A DNA stretch of 64,000 nt from Myxococcales bacterium (GCA_002716585.1 PBBL01000081.1:1-64000), one strand, 5' to 3'; shown: positions 1 through 10,202, counted from the stretch's first letter. Numbers and translations: made by a program. Notes: generated by a model from the letters alone, not told the origin.

Positions 1-101
1 CGAGGCTTGGCAACGGCGACCACCGGGCGAGGCTTCGCGGCGACGCGCGCCGATACGGCGGGCTTCGCGGGGGCGGTTTGATGTGCGGTTGCGGTGGTCA
101 T
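1..101 (-). CDS. N-terminal fragment of an Ala/Pro/Lys-rich protein (cut by window edge)
   Basis: Reading leftward from an ATG at 101, about 33 codons stay open to the window edge. They encode a low-complexity start that begins MTTATAHQTAPAKPAVSARV and carries on with AKP-type repeats. Third positions are mostly G or C, as in the neighbours. Upstream of the start there is only a weak purine run (GAAGAAG). Such Ala/Pro/Lys-rich starts occur in histone-H1-like proteins and in linkers of larger proteins, but the fragment is too short to name. The reading could also be chance, because the composition favours open frames. Confidence 0.4.
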   Translation of the reverse strand, partial: MTTATAHQTAPAKPAVSARVAAKPRPVVAVAKP

Positions 102-278
102 GGTTCGTCTTCTTCGTCCTGGGGTCATGTTGTTGAGGTGCGCTCTGCACCGACGCTTTTCTCTAATGCAGACGCCGTGCCAACTTGCTCTCCGCCCGAT
201 TTCTCGGGCCGGAGGGTGCAGAGAAGCGCTGTGGAGGGCAAAGACACGATACAGGAAGATAAAACAGGATAAACCTGT

Positions 279-2711
279 CTAAGCGGCTTCCCGTTGGGCT
301 CGGTGGAGGGCGCGGGAGAGATCCTTCAAGGCGCGGTTGAGCAGCTTCTCCTCCTCGCCGCTGAGCTGCTGCCCGCCAAAGCGAACGTCCATGTAGCGAC
401 GGATGATCTGCTCGGCGGTGTCCTGCTCGGGGAGCGAGGACGCCCTCAACAGCGCCAGCACCTGCTCGGGGCCGTCGCTCGGCTCCACCGGCACGCCGTG
501 CGTGATCAGCAGATCGCGCAGCGTGCTGTAGAGCTTGACGATCCCCTGAAGCCGAAGCTGACGCCTGCTGCTGTCCGGTCGGATGCGGCGGATCACCGCT
601 CCGCCGAGCATCAGCGCGGGCAGCGCCACCGAGTAGATCTGGGCCGGGCTGCTCGCCATCGGCTTCCAGAACAACGCCACGACCCCGTAGCAGGTCCCCA
701 TCACCGTCACCACCACGATCGCGTCGTACTTGTCCAGCGGGCGCGGCTCGCGCAGGCGGACGGCGATCCCGCCGAGGATCGACAGCAGCAGCACCATGAA
801 CACCGGCACCAGGTTGCGACGCGCCGCGATCAGCAGATCCACCGCGCGGTAGGACAGCTCCTCACTCTCCATCGACCGCTCCGAGGCGCCCAGCGACCGT
901 CCGATCCCCTGGAGGAACTCCAGCTGGGTCTCCAGGTCGTACTCGATGACGTACTTGAACCACTTGAAGCGCAGCGAGTCGTAGAACTTCGCCAGCGGAT
1001 CGTACCAGCTGCTCATGTTGCTGACGTTCGCCGCCGGAGGCGTCGGGTCAAAGCGCATCCAATACGGCACCGCGCGCTCCTCGCCGACCGGGATCCCGAA
1101 CGGGACCTCGACCCACGAGTGGGCGTCGGCGTTGCGGACGGCGAGGTAGGCGTCGTACTCGTTCCACTGGCCTCCGTAGAAGCCGTTGACGTTGCGCGCC
1201 GGGATGCCGAGCGTGCGGAGCAGGATCACCATCGCCGTGGCGTAGTACTCGCAGTGGCCGCGCTTGAAGTCGAACAGGAACGCCGACAGCGGCTGCGCGT
1301 CGCCCGGATCGGGCAGATCGGTGGTGTACGTATAGTTGTTGCGCAGGTAGCTGGCGACGCTCGCGGCCCGATCGTAATCGGTCTTCGCGTCCTGGGTGAT
1401 CTCCTCGGCCAGCTCCTTGATCCGCGGGTCGAGGTCGGGCGGCAGCTGGAGGTAGGCGTCCACGATGCGCGGGCGATCGCGTCCGTGCGTCGTGTTGCGC
1501 AGCAGGTTGAGCACCTCCTCGCGCCCCAGCTGCCGCAGATCCGCCGGGGCGGCGGGCGTCAGGTAGCTGCGGACGATGTAGAGGTAGCCGACCTTGTCCT
1601 TGCGGTGGAACCTCAGGTCGCTCATCGTGTTCATCGTGATGCCCCGAGCGCGCATCCAGGCGGGCGTGTTCTTGTCCTTCTGGGACAGCGACAGCGACAG
1701 CGCCTTGTCGAGCGTGAACATCACGTTCGACCCGATCGGCTCCAGGTAGATCTGCTGCTCCGTGGACGCCTCCGCGAGCGCCGGATCGGTCACGTGACGG
1801 ATGTGGAAGGTCCAGTCGCTGTCAGGCTGGAGCAGCTCCTTCTGATCCAGCGTCTGCGACCAGCGCACGCCGTTGTACTCATCGAAGCTGATCCCGCGCC
1901 AGTACATCTGCTCGGCGGGCGGGCGCTCCCCTTCGGGGAACTGAACGCGCATCACGACGGTGTTGTCGCTCTTGATCGTGCCGTGGTTGCCCAGGTTGAC
2001 CTCTTCGGAGAAGCCGCTCTGCTGCGGCCCCTGCCGCGTCTTCTTGGCGAAGAAGCCAAAGCCAAGCCTCGGGAACATGAAGAAGAACATCACCGCCGCC
2101 AGGAACGTCAGCAGCGCCATCGCCACCAGGACCGACAGGTACTGCCCCCCGAACAGCTGCTTGACGCGCCGCCCCCCCCGCTCGGTGTTCGCCTCGATCT
2201 CCATCCTCAGGTGGTGCACGGCGAACGTCACCACGCCCACCACGACGTAGAGCGCGAACAGGAGCCCGTAGGTGACGTCCTCGTTGAACGCCGTCGCCGC
2301 CGCGATCAACAGAAAGCTCAGCGCGAGCAGCTGCGCGTAATCCAGCAGCCGCGCCCGCTGAAAGAGCTTGGCCAGCGTCAGGTAGAGCACGAAGTGGACC
2401 CCAATCTCGACAAAGCCCAGCTCGGTCATGAACCCGGCGTAGACCGCGATCCCGATCACCACCACCGTGACGAAGGTCCAGAAGGTGTCGTAGCGCGCCG
2501 GATCAAAGCGCGGCGGCTCCCAGAACCAGCTCAACGCGCCAATCACGACGCTCGCGCCCACCACCCCGACTCCGAACGCCTTCCCCAGCCACAGCGCCAG
2601 GAAGGCCAGCCCGATCATCGTGTAGACGCCCATCTTGTGAAGCCTGGGCAGATCCGACCACAGCCCGGAGAGCCGTGATCCACCTCGACCTGTCGTGGAG
2701 TAGCTCGACAT
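279..2711 (-). CDS. TgpA-type membrane transglutaminase (DUF3488 + transglutaminase core)
   Basis: This 810-residue inner-membrane protein has a cluster of hydrophobic helices in about the first 215 residues, then a large soluble domain with a transglutaminase core, then two further hydrophobic segments near residues 640-720. The papain-like triad is visible: Cys487 in RGHCEYYAT, His531 in DAHSWVEV and Asp555 in RFDPTP. This is the TgpA/DUF3488 architecture, whose Pseudomonas member is a periplasm-facing enzyme of poorly known substrate. The start at 2711 has a strong upstream GGAGGAGG. It is the last gene of a minus-strand operon after MoxR and DUF58 genes, a widely conserved trio in which the ATPase and the DUF58 protein are thought to act with the transglutaminase. 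Family assignment is firm; the substrate is unknown. Confidence 0.92.
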   Translation of the reverse strand: MSSYSTTGRGGSRLSGLWSDLPRLHKMGVYTMIGLAFLALWLGKAFGVGVVGASVVIGALSWFWEPPRFDPARYDTFWTFVTVVVIGIAVYAGFMTELGFVEIGVHFVLYLTLAKLFQRARLLDYAQLLALSFLLIAAATAFNEDVTYGLLFALYVVVGVVTFAVHHLRMEIEANTERGGRRVKQLFGGQYLSVLVAMALLTFLAAVMFFFMFPRLGFGFFAKKTRQGPQQSGFSEEVNLGNHGTIKSDNTVVMRVQFPEGERPPAEQMYWRGISFDEYNGVRWSQTLDQKELLQPDSDWTFHIRHVTDPALAEASTEQQIYLEPIGSNVMFTLDKALSLSLSQKDKNTPAWMRARGITMNTMSDLRFHRKDKVGYLYIVRSYLTPAAPADLRQLGREEVLNLLRNTTHGRDRPRIVDAYLQLPPDLDPRIKELAEEITQDAKTDYDRAASVASYLRNNYTYTTDLPDPGDAQPLSAFLFDFKRGHCEYYATAMVILLRTLGIPARNVNGFYGGQWNEYDAYLAVRNADAHSWVEVPFGIPVGEERAVPYWMRFDPTPPAANVSNMSSWYDPLAKFYDSLRFKWFKYVIEYDLETQLEFLQGIGRSLGASERSMESEELSYRAVDLLIAARRNLVPVFMVLLLSILGGIAVRLREPRPLDKYDAIVVVTVMGTCYGVVALFWKPMASSPAQIYSVALPALMLGGAVIRRIRPDSSRRQLRLQGIVKLYSTLRDLLITHGVPVEPSDGPEQVLALLRASSLPEQDTAEQIIRRYMDVRFGGQQLSGEEEKLLNRALKDLSRALHRAQREAA

Positions 2712-2724
2712 CGTCCCCTCCTCC

Positions 2725-3972
2725 TCAGGAATTCGCGCGCTCGGCGGCGGGCTTGGGGATCACCCCCTTGCACGGGACGGTCGCGATCACCTCACCCGCC
2801 TGAACGCCCACGATCGCGTCGCTGTGGCCCACGATGATGCACCGCTCCACCACGTCCACCTCGAAGTTCTTGGAAACCCGCGCCGCGTCCGCCTCAACCT
2901 CCGGGTCGCCGCGGAAGGTCACCAGCGCCAGCGTGTGCAGGATCCGGTCGAGCTGCCCAGGCCCGGTCCCCTGGCCCACGCGTCCATCCAGGGTGTTCAG
3001 CCCCACCGCGAACCCGCGCGCCAGCAGCGCCTGCGCCGCGCCCGCGCACGAGGCCACGGCGAACTCCAGCTCATCCCGATATCGGGCCAGCCCCTCGTCC
3101 GTGCCCGCCATGCTCGCCGGAGGCTCCCACACGTTGACAAAGCAGAGCGTCACCGCCCGGTTCTGCTCCTGCTCGTACTCGCGCACGACGAGCTGACCGC
3201 GCCGCGCCGTCAGCTTCCAGTGGACGTCGCGGGCGTCGTCCCCCGCTCGGTAGTCCCGGATCCCGTAGAAGTCGATCCCGCGACCCGGCTTGCTCTTGTT
3301 GACGTCGCCGTCGGGCAGGTTGGCCAGGCTCATCAGCCCGGGAGGCTCGATCGGGGTCGGGTAGACGACCACCGAGGTCGGCTCGTCGATGTCGCGGCTC
3401 TTGCGAAACAGGTCGAACGGGAAGCGCGTCGCGATCTCGTAACCCTCCACCTGCCACCGCCCCCGACGCGGGAACGCATAGCGGTACGCCGTCCGGGTGG
3501 TGTCCTTCGGGTCGAGCCGCATCAGGTAGACCGCCGGGCGGCTCTCCTTGTCCAGCCCCACGAGGCGATCCACCACCTGTATGGAGAAGCTCGGCACCCG
3601 CGGCTTGAGGTTCTCCACCACCACCTCCACCGGCGTCGGGTTGTTCGCGAAGATCCGGTTCGGGAACCGCCGCGCCACCCGCAGCTCCTTGATGACCGCC
3701 TCCGAGAGGATGCCGCTGATGACGATCAGCGTCAGCATCATCCCCAACAGGAGGTAGAGCAGGTTGTTGCCGGTGTTGATCGCGCCAAAGCCGATCAGCA
3801 GGGTCATCCCGGTGAAGTATTTGCCAATCTGGGTGAACTTCAGCCGCCGCGGCGGCTTGAGCCATCGGCGCACCTGGGCGCTCGTTTGCTGCTCCAGGTC
3901 GCCGCCCTCGCCCTTCTCGATCGGGATCGAGGTGTAGGTGGCGCCTTGGGTGGGTCCAGACGATGATGCCAT
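2725..3972 (-). CDS. DUF58 domain-containing membrane protein
   Basis: The protein has 415 residues. Two closely spaced hydrophobic helices at about residues 52-95 anchor it. The DUF58 signature lies near residues 230-270, around GIDFYGIRDYRAGDD and VHWKLTARRGQLVVREYE. The region after it resembles a degenerate vWA fold. DUF58 proteins almost always sit beside a MoxR AAA+ ATPase, as here, and are thought to be its membrane partner. The start at 3972 is preceded by GGAGG five bases upstream. Thirteen bases separate the stop from the transglutaminase start, so the genes are probably co-transcribed. The molecular function is not known for the family. Confidence 0.9.
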   Translation of the reverse strand: MASSSGPTQGATYTSIPIEKGEGGDLEQQTSAQVRRWLKPPRRLKFTQIGKYFTGMTLLIGFGAINTGNNLLYLLLGMMLTLIVISGILSEAVIKELRVARRFPNRIFANNPTPVEVVVENLKPRVPSFSIQVVDRLVGLDKESRPAVYLMRLDPKDTTRTAYRYAFPRRGRWQVEGYEIATRFPFDLFRKSRDIDEPTSVVVYPTPIEPPGLMSLANLPDGDVNKSKPGRGIDFYGIRDYRAGDDARDVHWKLTARRGQLVVREYEQEQNRAVTLCFVNVWEPPASMAGTDEGLARYRDELEFAVASCAGAAQALLARGFAVGLNTLDGRVGQGTGPGQLDRILHTLALVTFRGDPEVEADAARVSKNFEVDVVERCIIVGHSDAIVGVQAGEVIATVPCKGVIPKPAAERANS

Positions 3973-4082
3973 GTGGGCCTCCGTGACGGGGCTCGTGTGG
4001 GACAGTGGGCGCCCTCGGGCTCACCGCCCGGGAGCGCCCGGCGCGCTCGCGACGCCGCGCGGGGAGCGGGAGGGCGCCGTCG

Positions 4083-5099
4083 TCAGAGCGGGATGGGGAT
4101 GTTGGAGACCAGATCCTCGATCAACGCCTCCGCCTCCGCCCGCGAGCTGCCCAGGCTCCCGCCGGGGCCACGGAGGCTCACGCGGTGGGACAACACGGGC
4201 ACAAAGAGCTGGGTGAAGTCGTCGGGGAGGCAGTAGGACCGCCCCCGCATCAGCGCATGCGCCCGCGCGGCCCGGACCATCGCCAGCGCGCCCCGGGTCG
4301 ACACCCCGGTGCGCAGGTGCGCCGACGTGCGCGTCGCCGTGATCACCGACATGACGAAGTCGACCAACGACTCGTCGATCCGCACCTGATCGACCAGCTG
4401 CTGCAACGCGCTCAGCGTCGGCAGATCGATCACCTTGTCCAGGGAGTCCACCGGCTCCGAGCGGCGGCGGTTGAGCAGCAGCTCGCGCTCCACGTCCCGC
4501 GCCGGGTAGCCGATCGTCAACCGCATCAGGAAGCGGTCGAGCTGGCTCTCGGGCAGCGGGTAGGTCCCGTGGAACTCCAGCGGGTTCTGCGTCGCCATCA
4601 CCATGAACGGCTTGGGCAGCTCCAGGGTCTTGTCGTCCAGCGACACGCGCCCCTCGGCCATCGCCTCCAGCAGGGCGCTCTGGGTCCGCGGCGTCGTCCG
4701 GTTGATCTCGTCCGCCAGGACCACGTTCGCGAACACCGGCCCCGGCTTGAAGCTGAACGTGCCCTTGGTCTGATCGTAGATCGACACCCCGAGGATGTCC
4801 GCGGGCAACAGGTCGCTGGTGAACTGGATCCGCTGAAACTCAGCGCCGATGCTCCTCGCCAGCGCCTGCGCCAGGGTCGTCTTGCCGACGCCTGGCACGT
4901 CCTCGAACAGGACGTGCCCTCCGGCCAGCAAGCAGGTGACCGCCAGCTCGACGACCTCCGTCTTGCCTCGGAAGACGGTCTCGGCGTGCTTGATCAGCGT
5001 GTTGATGACCTGCGCTGAGTTGTCCACCCCAACGCGCTCCTCTCGGGTCTCTGCTTGCAGCGCCAAGACGCTCCCCCTCAGTATGCTCTGGTCGAACAT
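4083..5099 (-). CDS. MoxR-family AAA+ ATPase
   Basis: This is a 338-residue cytoplasmic ATPase. The Walker A motif is EDVPGVGKTTL at about residues 68-78, and Walker B is VVLADEINR. Sensor motifs follow in MATQNPLEFHGTYPLPESQLDRF, whose key residues are the Asn and the ESQLDRF stretch typical of MoxR. The family is a chaperone-like ATPase that acts with vWA or DUF58 proteins. ATG at 5099 is chosen over the TTG one codon earlier, because GGAAGG lies five bases before it. It is the first gene of the MoxR-DUF58-TgpA operon. The family call is firm; the client is inferred only from context. Confidence 0.93.
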   Translation of the reverse strand: MFDQSILRGSVLALQAETREERVGVDNSAQVINTLIKHAETVFRGKTEVVELAVTCLLAGGHVLFEDVPGVGKTTLAQALARSIGAEFQRIQFTSDLLPADILGVSIYDQTKGTFSFKPGPVFANVVLADEINRTTPRTQSALLEAMAEGRVSLDDKTLELPKPFMVMATQNPLEFHGTYPLPESQLDRFLMRLTIGYPARDVERELLLNRRRSEPVDSLDKVIDLPTLSALQQLVDQVRIDESLVDFVMSVITATRTSAHLRTGVSTRGALAMVRAARAHALMRGRSYCLPDDFTQLFVPVLSHRVSLRGPGGSLGSSRAEAEALIEDLVSNIPIPL

Positions 5100-5117
5100 C
5101 AAAACCTTCCCACCCTC

Positions 5118-5147
5118 AGCTTACGGACCTGCGAGACACTTGGTCAA
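5118..5147 (-). promoter_or_regulatory. possible sigma-70-type promoter of the MoxR operon
   Basis: On the minus strand TTGACC (5142-5147) is followed after 18 bases by TAAGCT (5118-5123). The -35 box is good and the -10 box poor, and the implied leader to the start at 5099 would be only about 12 bases. The rest of the 5100-5358 spacer shows no gene. Confidence 0.28.
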
Positions 5148-5327
5148 GACGGTCCCACGCAACATGTGCGCGTTACTTCATGGTATGCAGCGACACGTCC
5201 CCTGGACGCTGGCCATCAGGCCACCTCACCGGAGCGCCGCGGAGGCCGTGGCCCCGGGCTCGTCCGCACACCAATGTAGGGGCAGGTTCTTGTGGGGGTG
5301 TGGAGGGGTTGTGGAGAGAGGCTCCCA

Positions 5328-5349
5328 AAGTTGTCACGAAGTTGTCACG
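5328..5349. repeat. perfect 11-bp tandem repeat
   Basis: AAGTTGTCACG occurs twice head to tail, 9 bases beyond the stop codon of the lipoprotein gene at 5359. It is short, but both copies are identical. It could be an operator, half of a processing signal, or chance. Confidence 0.5.
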
Positions 5350-5358
5350 GCGAGCGCG

Positions 5359-5835
5359 TCAGTTCACGCTGAGCGACTTGACCGCCGCGGCGAAGGCCGC
5401 CTCATGGCGCTCCCGGTCCTCCTCCAGTGACGCCGTCTCCACCGTGATGATCAGATCCTCGGTCACGAACAGCGCCACGTCGTACAGGTAGACCTCCTCG
5501 CGGTAGCTGCCCTTGAAGTGAAGCAGCCGCCCCTCCAGGCGCCCTGCCTTGACCGGGTTGCTCTCCAGCAGCGTGTAGCCGCGCCCCAGCGCGATCTCCC
5601 GCTCGAACGCCTCGACCCAGAAGTCGAGGCTGCCGCTGGGCTCATGCTCGCGTTCGCGGACGAGCACCACCGCGCCGTCGGCGCTGACCAGCTTCTGGGC
5701 CATGCTCCCGTACAGCTCATCCTCATCCAGCTCGACGTAGCCGTCTGGAACCGTCACCTGGCTCGCCGGGCCGCAGGCCCCGAGCGCTCCGAGCAACGCC
5801 AGACCTCCCAACATGATCGTGATCCACCGATTCAT
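5359..5835 (-). CDS. small lipoprotein of unknown function
   Basis: The protein has 158 residues. It has a classical lipoprotein signal peptide with the lipobox LGAC at about residues 17-20, so it is exported and lipid-anchored. The mature part is short and mixed alpha/beta, with DGYVELDEDELYGSMAQKLV near the start. No conserved motif was recognised. AAGGAG lies six bases before the ATG. The next gene upstream (DUF4349 lipoprotein) is 33 bases away on the same strand, so the two probably form an operon of envelope lipoproteins. Confidence 0.8.
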   Translation of the reverse strand: MNRWITIMLGGLALLGALGACGPASQVTVPDGYVELDEDELYGSMAQKLVSADGAVVLVREREHEPSGSLDFWVEAFEREIALGRGYTLLESNPVKAGRLEGRLLHFKGSYREEVYLYDVALFVTEDLIITVETASLEEDRERHEAAFAAAVKSLSVN

Positions 5836-5868
5836 CGGTCACTCCTTGTCTGATTCGATCCGGGTTGC

Positions 5869-6678
5869 TCAGTGCAGGGCGTCGAGGCTGTACTCGCGCA
5901 GCCAGGAGAACGGCAGGTTCGTCCGCTTGCGGATCGGCTGATCGGGCTTCTGCTCGAAGCGAACCGCGATCGTCGAGTAGGTGCCCTGGTCCTTGAGGAA
6001 CCGGATCCTGCCCTTGAAGCGCTCGATCTCCTCCGTGATCCGGGCCAGCTCCTTCTCGATGGCGAGGGAGTCCGTCACGTTCTTGGCCTCCGCGAGGAGC
6101 TTGAGGTAGCGGTCGCGCAGCGCCTCGGCGTTGCGGAGGCGGATCTGGAGGTCGAAGAACTCCTCGCTGACGTCGGTGCCGACGATGTTCTTCGTGTGGA
6201 CGTCGCCCAGCTCGCTCAGCGCGGTCACGAGGGCGTCAAACCGCTCGACCGGGACGCGCAACAGCAGCGACTGGGTCGTCGATTGCTGAACCCAGCCGTC
6301 CTGCTCCTTGGCGAGCGCGGTGGCGCTCGCGAGCGCCTCGTCGATCTTGAAGACGAACACGCCGAGGTCCGCCCGGTAGATGATGAGGCGCTGCGCCTCA
6401 TCCTTCTTCTTGGGGGCGTCGGCGCCCACCGCTCTGGGTTTCTCAGGGGTGACCGCCTCCTGCGCGATCTCACCGCCCAGCATCACCTGCGCGTCTTCAT
6501 CGAGCCCGTCGTATTCGCTGGCAAACCCAGGCGCTGGGTCAGCCATGGGGGCGGCCGCGGTGGCCCGCTGGGCCATGTTCGCGTCGCCTTGCTCGTAGTA
6601 CGCCATCGCCGCGCTGCCACAGCCCGGCGAGACGCCGAGCAGGACCGCGAGCATCAGCGTGTAGTGAAGGTATCGCAT
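5869..6678 (-). CDS. DUF4349-type lipoprotein
   Basis: The protein has 269 residues. The signal peptide ends in a lipobox-like SPGC around residue 20. The body matches the DUF4349 pattern: a beta-strand block ([18 protein letters not shown]), the segment [20 protein letters not shown], and then a long charged helix or coiled coil at about residues 165-230 ([18 protein letters not shown]). Most DUF4349 proteins end in a membrane helix, but this one stops shortly after the coiled coil and relies on the lipid anchor. The frame extends upstream to 6834. ATG 6678 is preferred because AGGAG precedes it, it begins a signal peptide, and the longer form would run into the divergent gene at 6818. Its role is unknown. 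Confidence 0.85.
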   Translation of the reverse strand: MRYLHYTLMLAVLLGVSPGCGSAAMAYYEQGDANMAQRATAAAPMADPAPGFASEYDGLDEDAQVMLGGEIAQEAVTPEKPRAVGADAPKKKDEAQRLIIYRADLGVFVFKIDEALASATALAKEQDGWVQQSTTQSLLLRVPVERFDALVTALSELGDVHTKNIVGTDVSEEFFDLQIRLRNAEALRDRYLKLLAEAKNVTDSLAIEKELARITEEIERFKGRIRFLKDQGTYSTIAVRFEQKPDQPIRKRTNLPFSWLREYSLDALH

Positions 6679-6817
6679 CCAACCTGCTCCTTCGCTTATC
6701 TTCAAGGTGTGGGATGTGCGTTGGGACACAACCCGGCGTCCATCCAGAAACGACGACGACACCGAGAGCTTACACGAAAACGCTCGTCGGTGAGAACCAC
6801 CACCCCCGAGGAGCTTC

Positions 6818-7573
6818 GTGCGCATCGCCGTCATCAGCGACCTTCACCTCGGCGTCCGGGATCGCGCCGATCGCTTCGGGCACACCCCGGAACGGTTCGC
6901 CCGCTTCCTCGATCGCCTGGAGGCAGACCACGATCGGATCATCGTCGGCGGCGACCTGTACGAGACCTGGCAAGGCGCCCGCTTCGGGCGAACACGAGAG
7001 GCGCTGGCCGCGATCCGGCGCGCCTACCCGAGGCTCACGGCGCGCCTGGAGGCGCCGCCCTACCTGCGGATCATCGGCAACCACGACCCCTCGCTGGCCC
7101 TCGAAGGGGTCCCGCGGGAGCTGGAGCTGAGCGCCGACGGCGTCACCGCCTTGTTCACCCACGGGCACCGCTGGGATCCGCCGCTCAAGGCGGCGACGCC
7201 GATCGCCTACACCTTCTCATGGGGCACCGGGTGGCTCGCGCGCGGCGACGACCCCTTTCGAACGCGCGTTTTTCGGTGGCGCCACCGCTTCGAGCGCCGC
7301 TTCCTCTACAACGTCACCCCGAGCACCTCCGGCGCGCCGACCTGCCCCTACCAGCGCGGGGCCACCGCGCTGCTGGCGTTGCGCCCCGACCTCGATCTTG
7401 TCGTTTGCGGCCACACCCACGTCCCCGCGCACTGCCGCACGCCGCACGGGGACTACCTCAACAGCGGCGCCATCGCGGGCGGGAGCCTCGTCTGGGTTCA
7501 GATCGACACCCGGACGCGCTCCTGGCGCGTGGTGACCTGGGATCCATCACACATCACCTCGGAGGCTCCATGA
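6818..7573 (+). CDS. calcineurin-like metallophosphoesterase
   Basis: This 251-residue enzyme has the full set of binuclear-metal motifs: SDLHLG near the start, GGDLYE, GNHD, THGHRWD and CGHTH. The order fits the YfcE/LpxH-like metallophosphoesterase superfamily, but the substrate cannot be read from sequence. The start is GTG at 6818, with GAGGAG five bases upstream. The stop overlaps the start of the next gene in an ATGA arrangement (7570-7573), which suggests translational coupling to moaB. Confidence 0.88.
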   Translation: MRIAVISDLHLGVRDRADRFGHTPERFARFLDRLEADHDRIIVGGDLYETWQGARFGRTREALAAIRRAYPRLTARLEAPPYLRIIGNHDPSLALEGVPRELELSADGVTALFTHGHRWDPPLKAATPIAYTFSWGTGWLARGDDPFRTRVFRWRHRFERRFLYNVTPSTSGAPTCPYQRGATALLALRPDLDLVVCGHTHVPAHCRTPHGDYLNSGAIAGGSLVWVQIDTRTRSWRVVTWDPSHITSEAP

Positions 7574-8088
7574 GCGACCCGGAATTCATCGCCTTGAACG
7601 TCGCTGTCCTCACCGTCTCGGACACGCGCACCCCCGAAACCGACCGCTCCGGCGCGATCATCGTCGATCGCCTCGAAGCGATGGGGCACCGCGTCGCGGA
7701 TCGACGCATCGTCACCGACGACCTCCAGCTCGTCCGCAGCGCCGTCGCGGCGTGGATCGCCGCCGACGGGGTGGACGCGGTCATCACGACCGGCGGGACC
7801 GGGCTGACGCGTCGCGACGTCACCCCGGACGCCGTCGCCCCTCTGGGGACGAAGCACATCCCGGGCTTCGGCGAACTGTTCCGATGGCTGAGCTTCCGCG
7901 ACATCGGCACATCGACCATCCAGTCGCGCGCCGACGCGTGGCTCTGCGAGACAACCTTCGTCTTTGTGCTCCCAGGCTCAACAGGCGCCGTCAAGCTCGC
8001 CATGGACGAGATCCTGCATCAGCAGTTGGACGTGCGCCACAAGCCGTGCAACTTCGTGCAGCTCCTGCCGCGCATCAAGGCCGGGTAG
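7570..8088 (+). CDS. moaB: molybdenum cofactor biosynthesis protein B (MoaB/MogA family)
   Basis: This 172-residue protein belongs to the MoaB/MogA molybdopterin-binding fold. MoaB/MogA proteins adenylylate molybdopterin before molybdate insertion in many bacteria. Visible signatures are [15 protein letters not shown], the glycine-rich [17 protein letters not shown], and the C-terminal [16 protein letters not shown]. It is translationally coupled to the phosphoesterase by a 4-base overlap, although no functional link is known. Its 3' end overlaps the stop region of the convergent rhomboid gene by 14 bases. No other molybdenum cofactor gene is in the window. Confidence 0.92.
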   Translation: MSDPEFIALNVAVLTVSDTRTPETDRSGAIIVDRLEAMGHRVADRRIVTDDLQLVRSAVAAWIAADGVDAVITTGGTGLTRRDVTPDAVAPLGTKHIPGFGELFRWLSFRDIGTSTIQSRADAWLCETTFVFVLPGSTGAVKLAMDEILHQQLDVRHKPCNFVQLLPRIKAG

Positions 8089-10189
8089 CCTCGCACGTCA
8101 CCAGCTCAGCCCGGCGCCACATCCGCTTCACGAGCGCCTCGCCGTTGCCCGAAGGCTGCTCCTCGGCGTAATACCGCTGCTTGATCAGCCCAAAGGGGGT
8201 CAACCGGGCGAAGGTGAGGGTCGCCCCCTCCGCCTCAGGCTCACGGCTGAGCGCGCCCTCACCCGGCGCCGCCCGGAACCGCCCTGACTCCACCCGGTTG
8301 AGGGCGCGCACCAGCCCCGCCTGGTCGTCGAGCGCCAGCTCACCGAACGCGCGAGGCAGCGCGTCGCGGCAGATCACCCGCGTTGAGATGAGCTGACCGC
8401 TGAACCCCACGATCCGCGGCCCAAGCTCGCGCTGGTAGGGCGCCTCGCGCACCTTGAGCTGCCACGTGACCGGGTACTTCAGCTCCAGCGTGGCCCGGCT
8501 CAGCCCCTCCTCCAGCGACACCTCGGCCTCCTCCAGCGGGATCAGCTCGTCGATGGGCGTTGAGAGCGACCGCGTCACCCCGATCACGCTCCAGACGCTC
8601 ACCACGAGCGCCACCACGCCGATCGCCGTCAGCGCGGCGATCGAGCGGGAGCGCTCACCAGGGCTCTCCTGAGCGGGGTCGTAGCGCGCGACCGTCAACA
8701 ACGTCGCCGCGACGAGCGCCCCCACCACGAAGCCGCCCGCGTGGGCCGAGAAGCTGACAAACTCCACCGCCGCGCTCAGGTACCCGTTGAGGATCAACAC
8801 CGCGATGAACGCGACCATGTTGCGACGCGCCCATCGACTCGGGAGCCGCTCGCGGTTGATGAAGACGGCCGCCACCGCCGCCCCGAAGACGCCAAAGATC
8901 GCCCCCGACGCGCCGACCATGACGCCCGGGGCGCCGAACAGCAGGTGGGCCGCCGAGCCCGCGAGGCCGCTCAAGAGGTAGATCCAGGAGAAGCGCCACG
9001 ACCCGACGAGGCGCGCCGTGATGTTCCCGAAGATCAACAGAAACAAGCTGTTGAACACCAGGTGGATCGCCCCGGCGTGCAGCCACATGGACGAGAACAG
9101 CCGCCACCACGCGCCGTCCCACACCAACCCCTGCAAGCAGCCGCCGACGTGGATCAGGTACTCGGGATCGAGCATGCTCCCCCCGACCGACGCGGCCACG
9201 AAGACCAACACGTTGACCGCGATCAGCGCGACCACGATCGGCGAGGGCGCGCTCAAGTGCGAGAAGGAGTGCGTCAGCCGCGACTCGATCCGCAGCCGCT
9301 CCTCGACCGTGTTCAGGAGCGGCCCGAGCCCCACCGCGTCGCCCAGCCCCGCGCGCTCCCGCTGTGACGCGATCGTCGTGAGCGCCTCGCGCTCCTCACC
9401 GGTCATCAAGGCCCGCAGCGTTGAGCCGGGCCGCAGCGTCGCCTTCAGGGCCGGGCCGCGACCGGCGTAGGCCAGCAGCGTCAGCCTGGCGCGGTTGTGG
9501 AAGGCGTCGCTCTCCGGCGGGGTGAGCTTGCCCGAGTCGGCGGTCTGCTCCATCTGCTCGACGATCCTGCCCGCGTCGTCCAATCGCCCGACCTCGCCGA
9601 GCGCCCGCACCATCAGCTCACCCGCCCCTGAGGGCGGGTGGGCGTAGAGAGGCCCCCGGAGCGGATCGTAGCGCTCCGCGAGCCCGGACCAGTCGCCCTG
9701 AACGGCGTAGAGCCTGGAGTGAAAGCCCCGGATCAGCAGCGCCATCGAGACGTCGACGCGCTTGAAGCGTGGGATCTGCCCCATCGCCTCCGGGATGGAG
9801 CGCTGACCCTCGCGCACCTGCTCGATGAGCCGGGCCGTAAGGACCATCAGCCGGGCCTTGGCGCCCGGCCGGAGCACCCAGTAGATCGTGGCCCAGCGCC
9901 GCGACGCCTTGTGGCGCCCCTGGATGCTCGCCTGGAGGGCCTGGCGCTGAAACAGGGAGGGGATCTCGGCGAGCGCGAGCGCGACGATCAAGGTCCCGAT
10001 CGCGAACATGTCCGCCAGCTCGCCGTCCAGCCACAACCCAGCGACCCCGCCCGCCGCGACCAGGAGCATGATGATGATCAGCGGCAGGTCCCACAGGAGC
10101 CTGCGACGCCCGATCAGCACCGCCCCAAGCAGCGCGAAGGCGACGACGAGTATGAGCAATGGTTGTAGGACTTCAGCCAAACCGTCCAT
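8075..10189 (-). CDS. large rhomboid-family intramembrane serine protease
   Basis: This 704-residue membrane protein has two hydrophobic helices at its start (about residues 7-65) and then roughly 230 soluble helical residues. A six-helix rhomboid core follows at about 325-510. The catalytic Ser428 lies in GASGAIFG and the His483 in SAHAGGF, and the [19 protein letters not shown] helix is also typical. A soluble C-terminal domain completes it. Rhomboids cleave membrane proteins within the bilayer. The long extra N-terminal and C-terminal parts go well beyond the usual size of about 200-300 residues. The ATG at 10189 is chosen because translation upstream gives non-signal, Arg/Ser-rich sequence that overlaps the neighbour. 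The ribosome-binding site is weak. Confidence 0.88.
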   Translation of the reverse strand: MDGLAEVLQPLLILVVAFALLGAVLIGRRRLLWDLPLIIIMLLVAAGGVAGLWLDGELADMFAIGTLIVALALAEIPSLFQRQALQASIQGRHKASRRWATIYWVLRPGAKARLMVLTARLIEQVREGQRSIPEAMGQIPRFKRVDVSMALLIRGFHSRLYAVQGDWSGLAERYDPLRGPLYAHPPSGAGELMVRALGEVGRLDDAGRIVEQMEQTADSGKLTPPESDAFHNRARLTLLAYAGRGPALKATLRPGSTLRALMTGEEREALTTIASQRERAGLGDAVGLGPLLNTVEERLRIESRLTHSFSHLSAPSPIVVALIAVNVLVFVAASVGGSMLDPEYLIHVGGCLQGLVWDGAWWRLFSSMWLHAGAIHLVFNSLFLLIFGNITARLVGSWRFSWIYLLSGLAGSAAHLLFGAPGVMVGASGAIFGVFGAAVAAVFINRERLPSRWARRNMVAFIAVLILNGYLSAAVEFVSFSAHAGGFVVGALVAATLLTVARYDPAQESPGERSRSIAALTAIGVVALVVSVWSVIGVTRSLSTPIDELIPLEEAEVSLEEGLSRATLELKYPVTWQLKVREAPYQRELGPRIVGFSGQLISTRVICRDALPRAFGELALDDQAGLVRALNRVESGRFRAAPGEGALSREPEAEGATLTFARLTPFGLIKQRYYAEEQPSGNGEALVKRMWRRAELVTCEATRP

Positions 10190-10202
10190 CCAGGCGCCAG
10201 AC

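Noticed and set aside
294-2678. A 794-codon open frame antisense to the transglutaminase gene
   Set aside because: Its Arg/His/Gln-rich translation is the usual shadow of a GC-rich gene. It has no motif and no ribosome-binding site, while the opposite strand has a full catalytic triad.
6679-6834. N-terminal extension of the DUF4349 gene
   Set aside because: It would overlap the divergent phosphoesterase start, has no ribosome-binding site, and buries the signal peptide.
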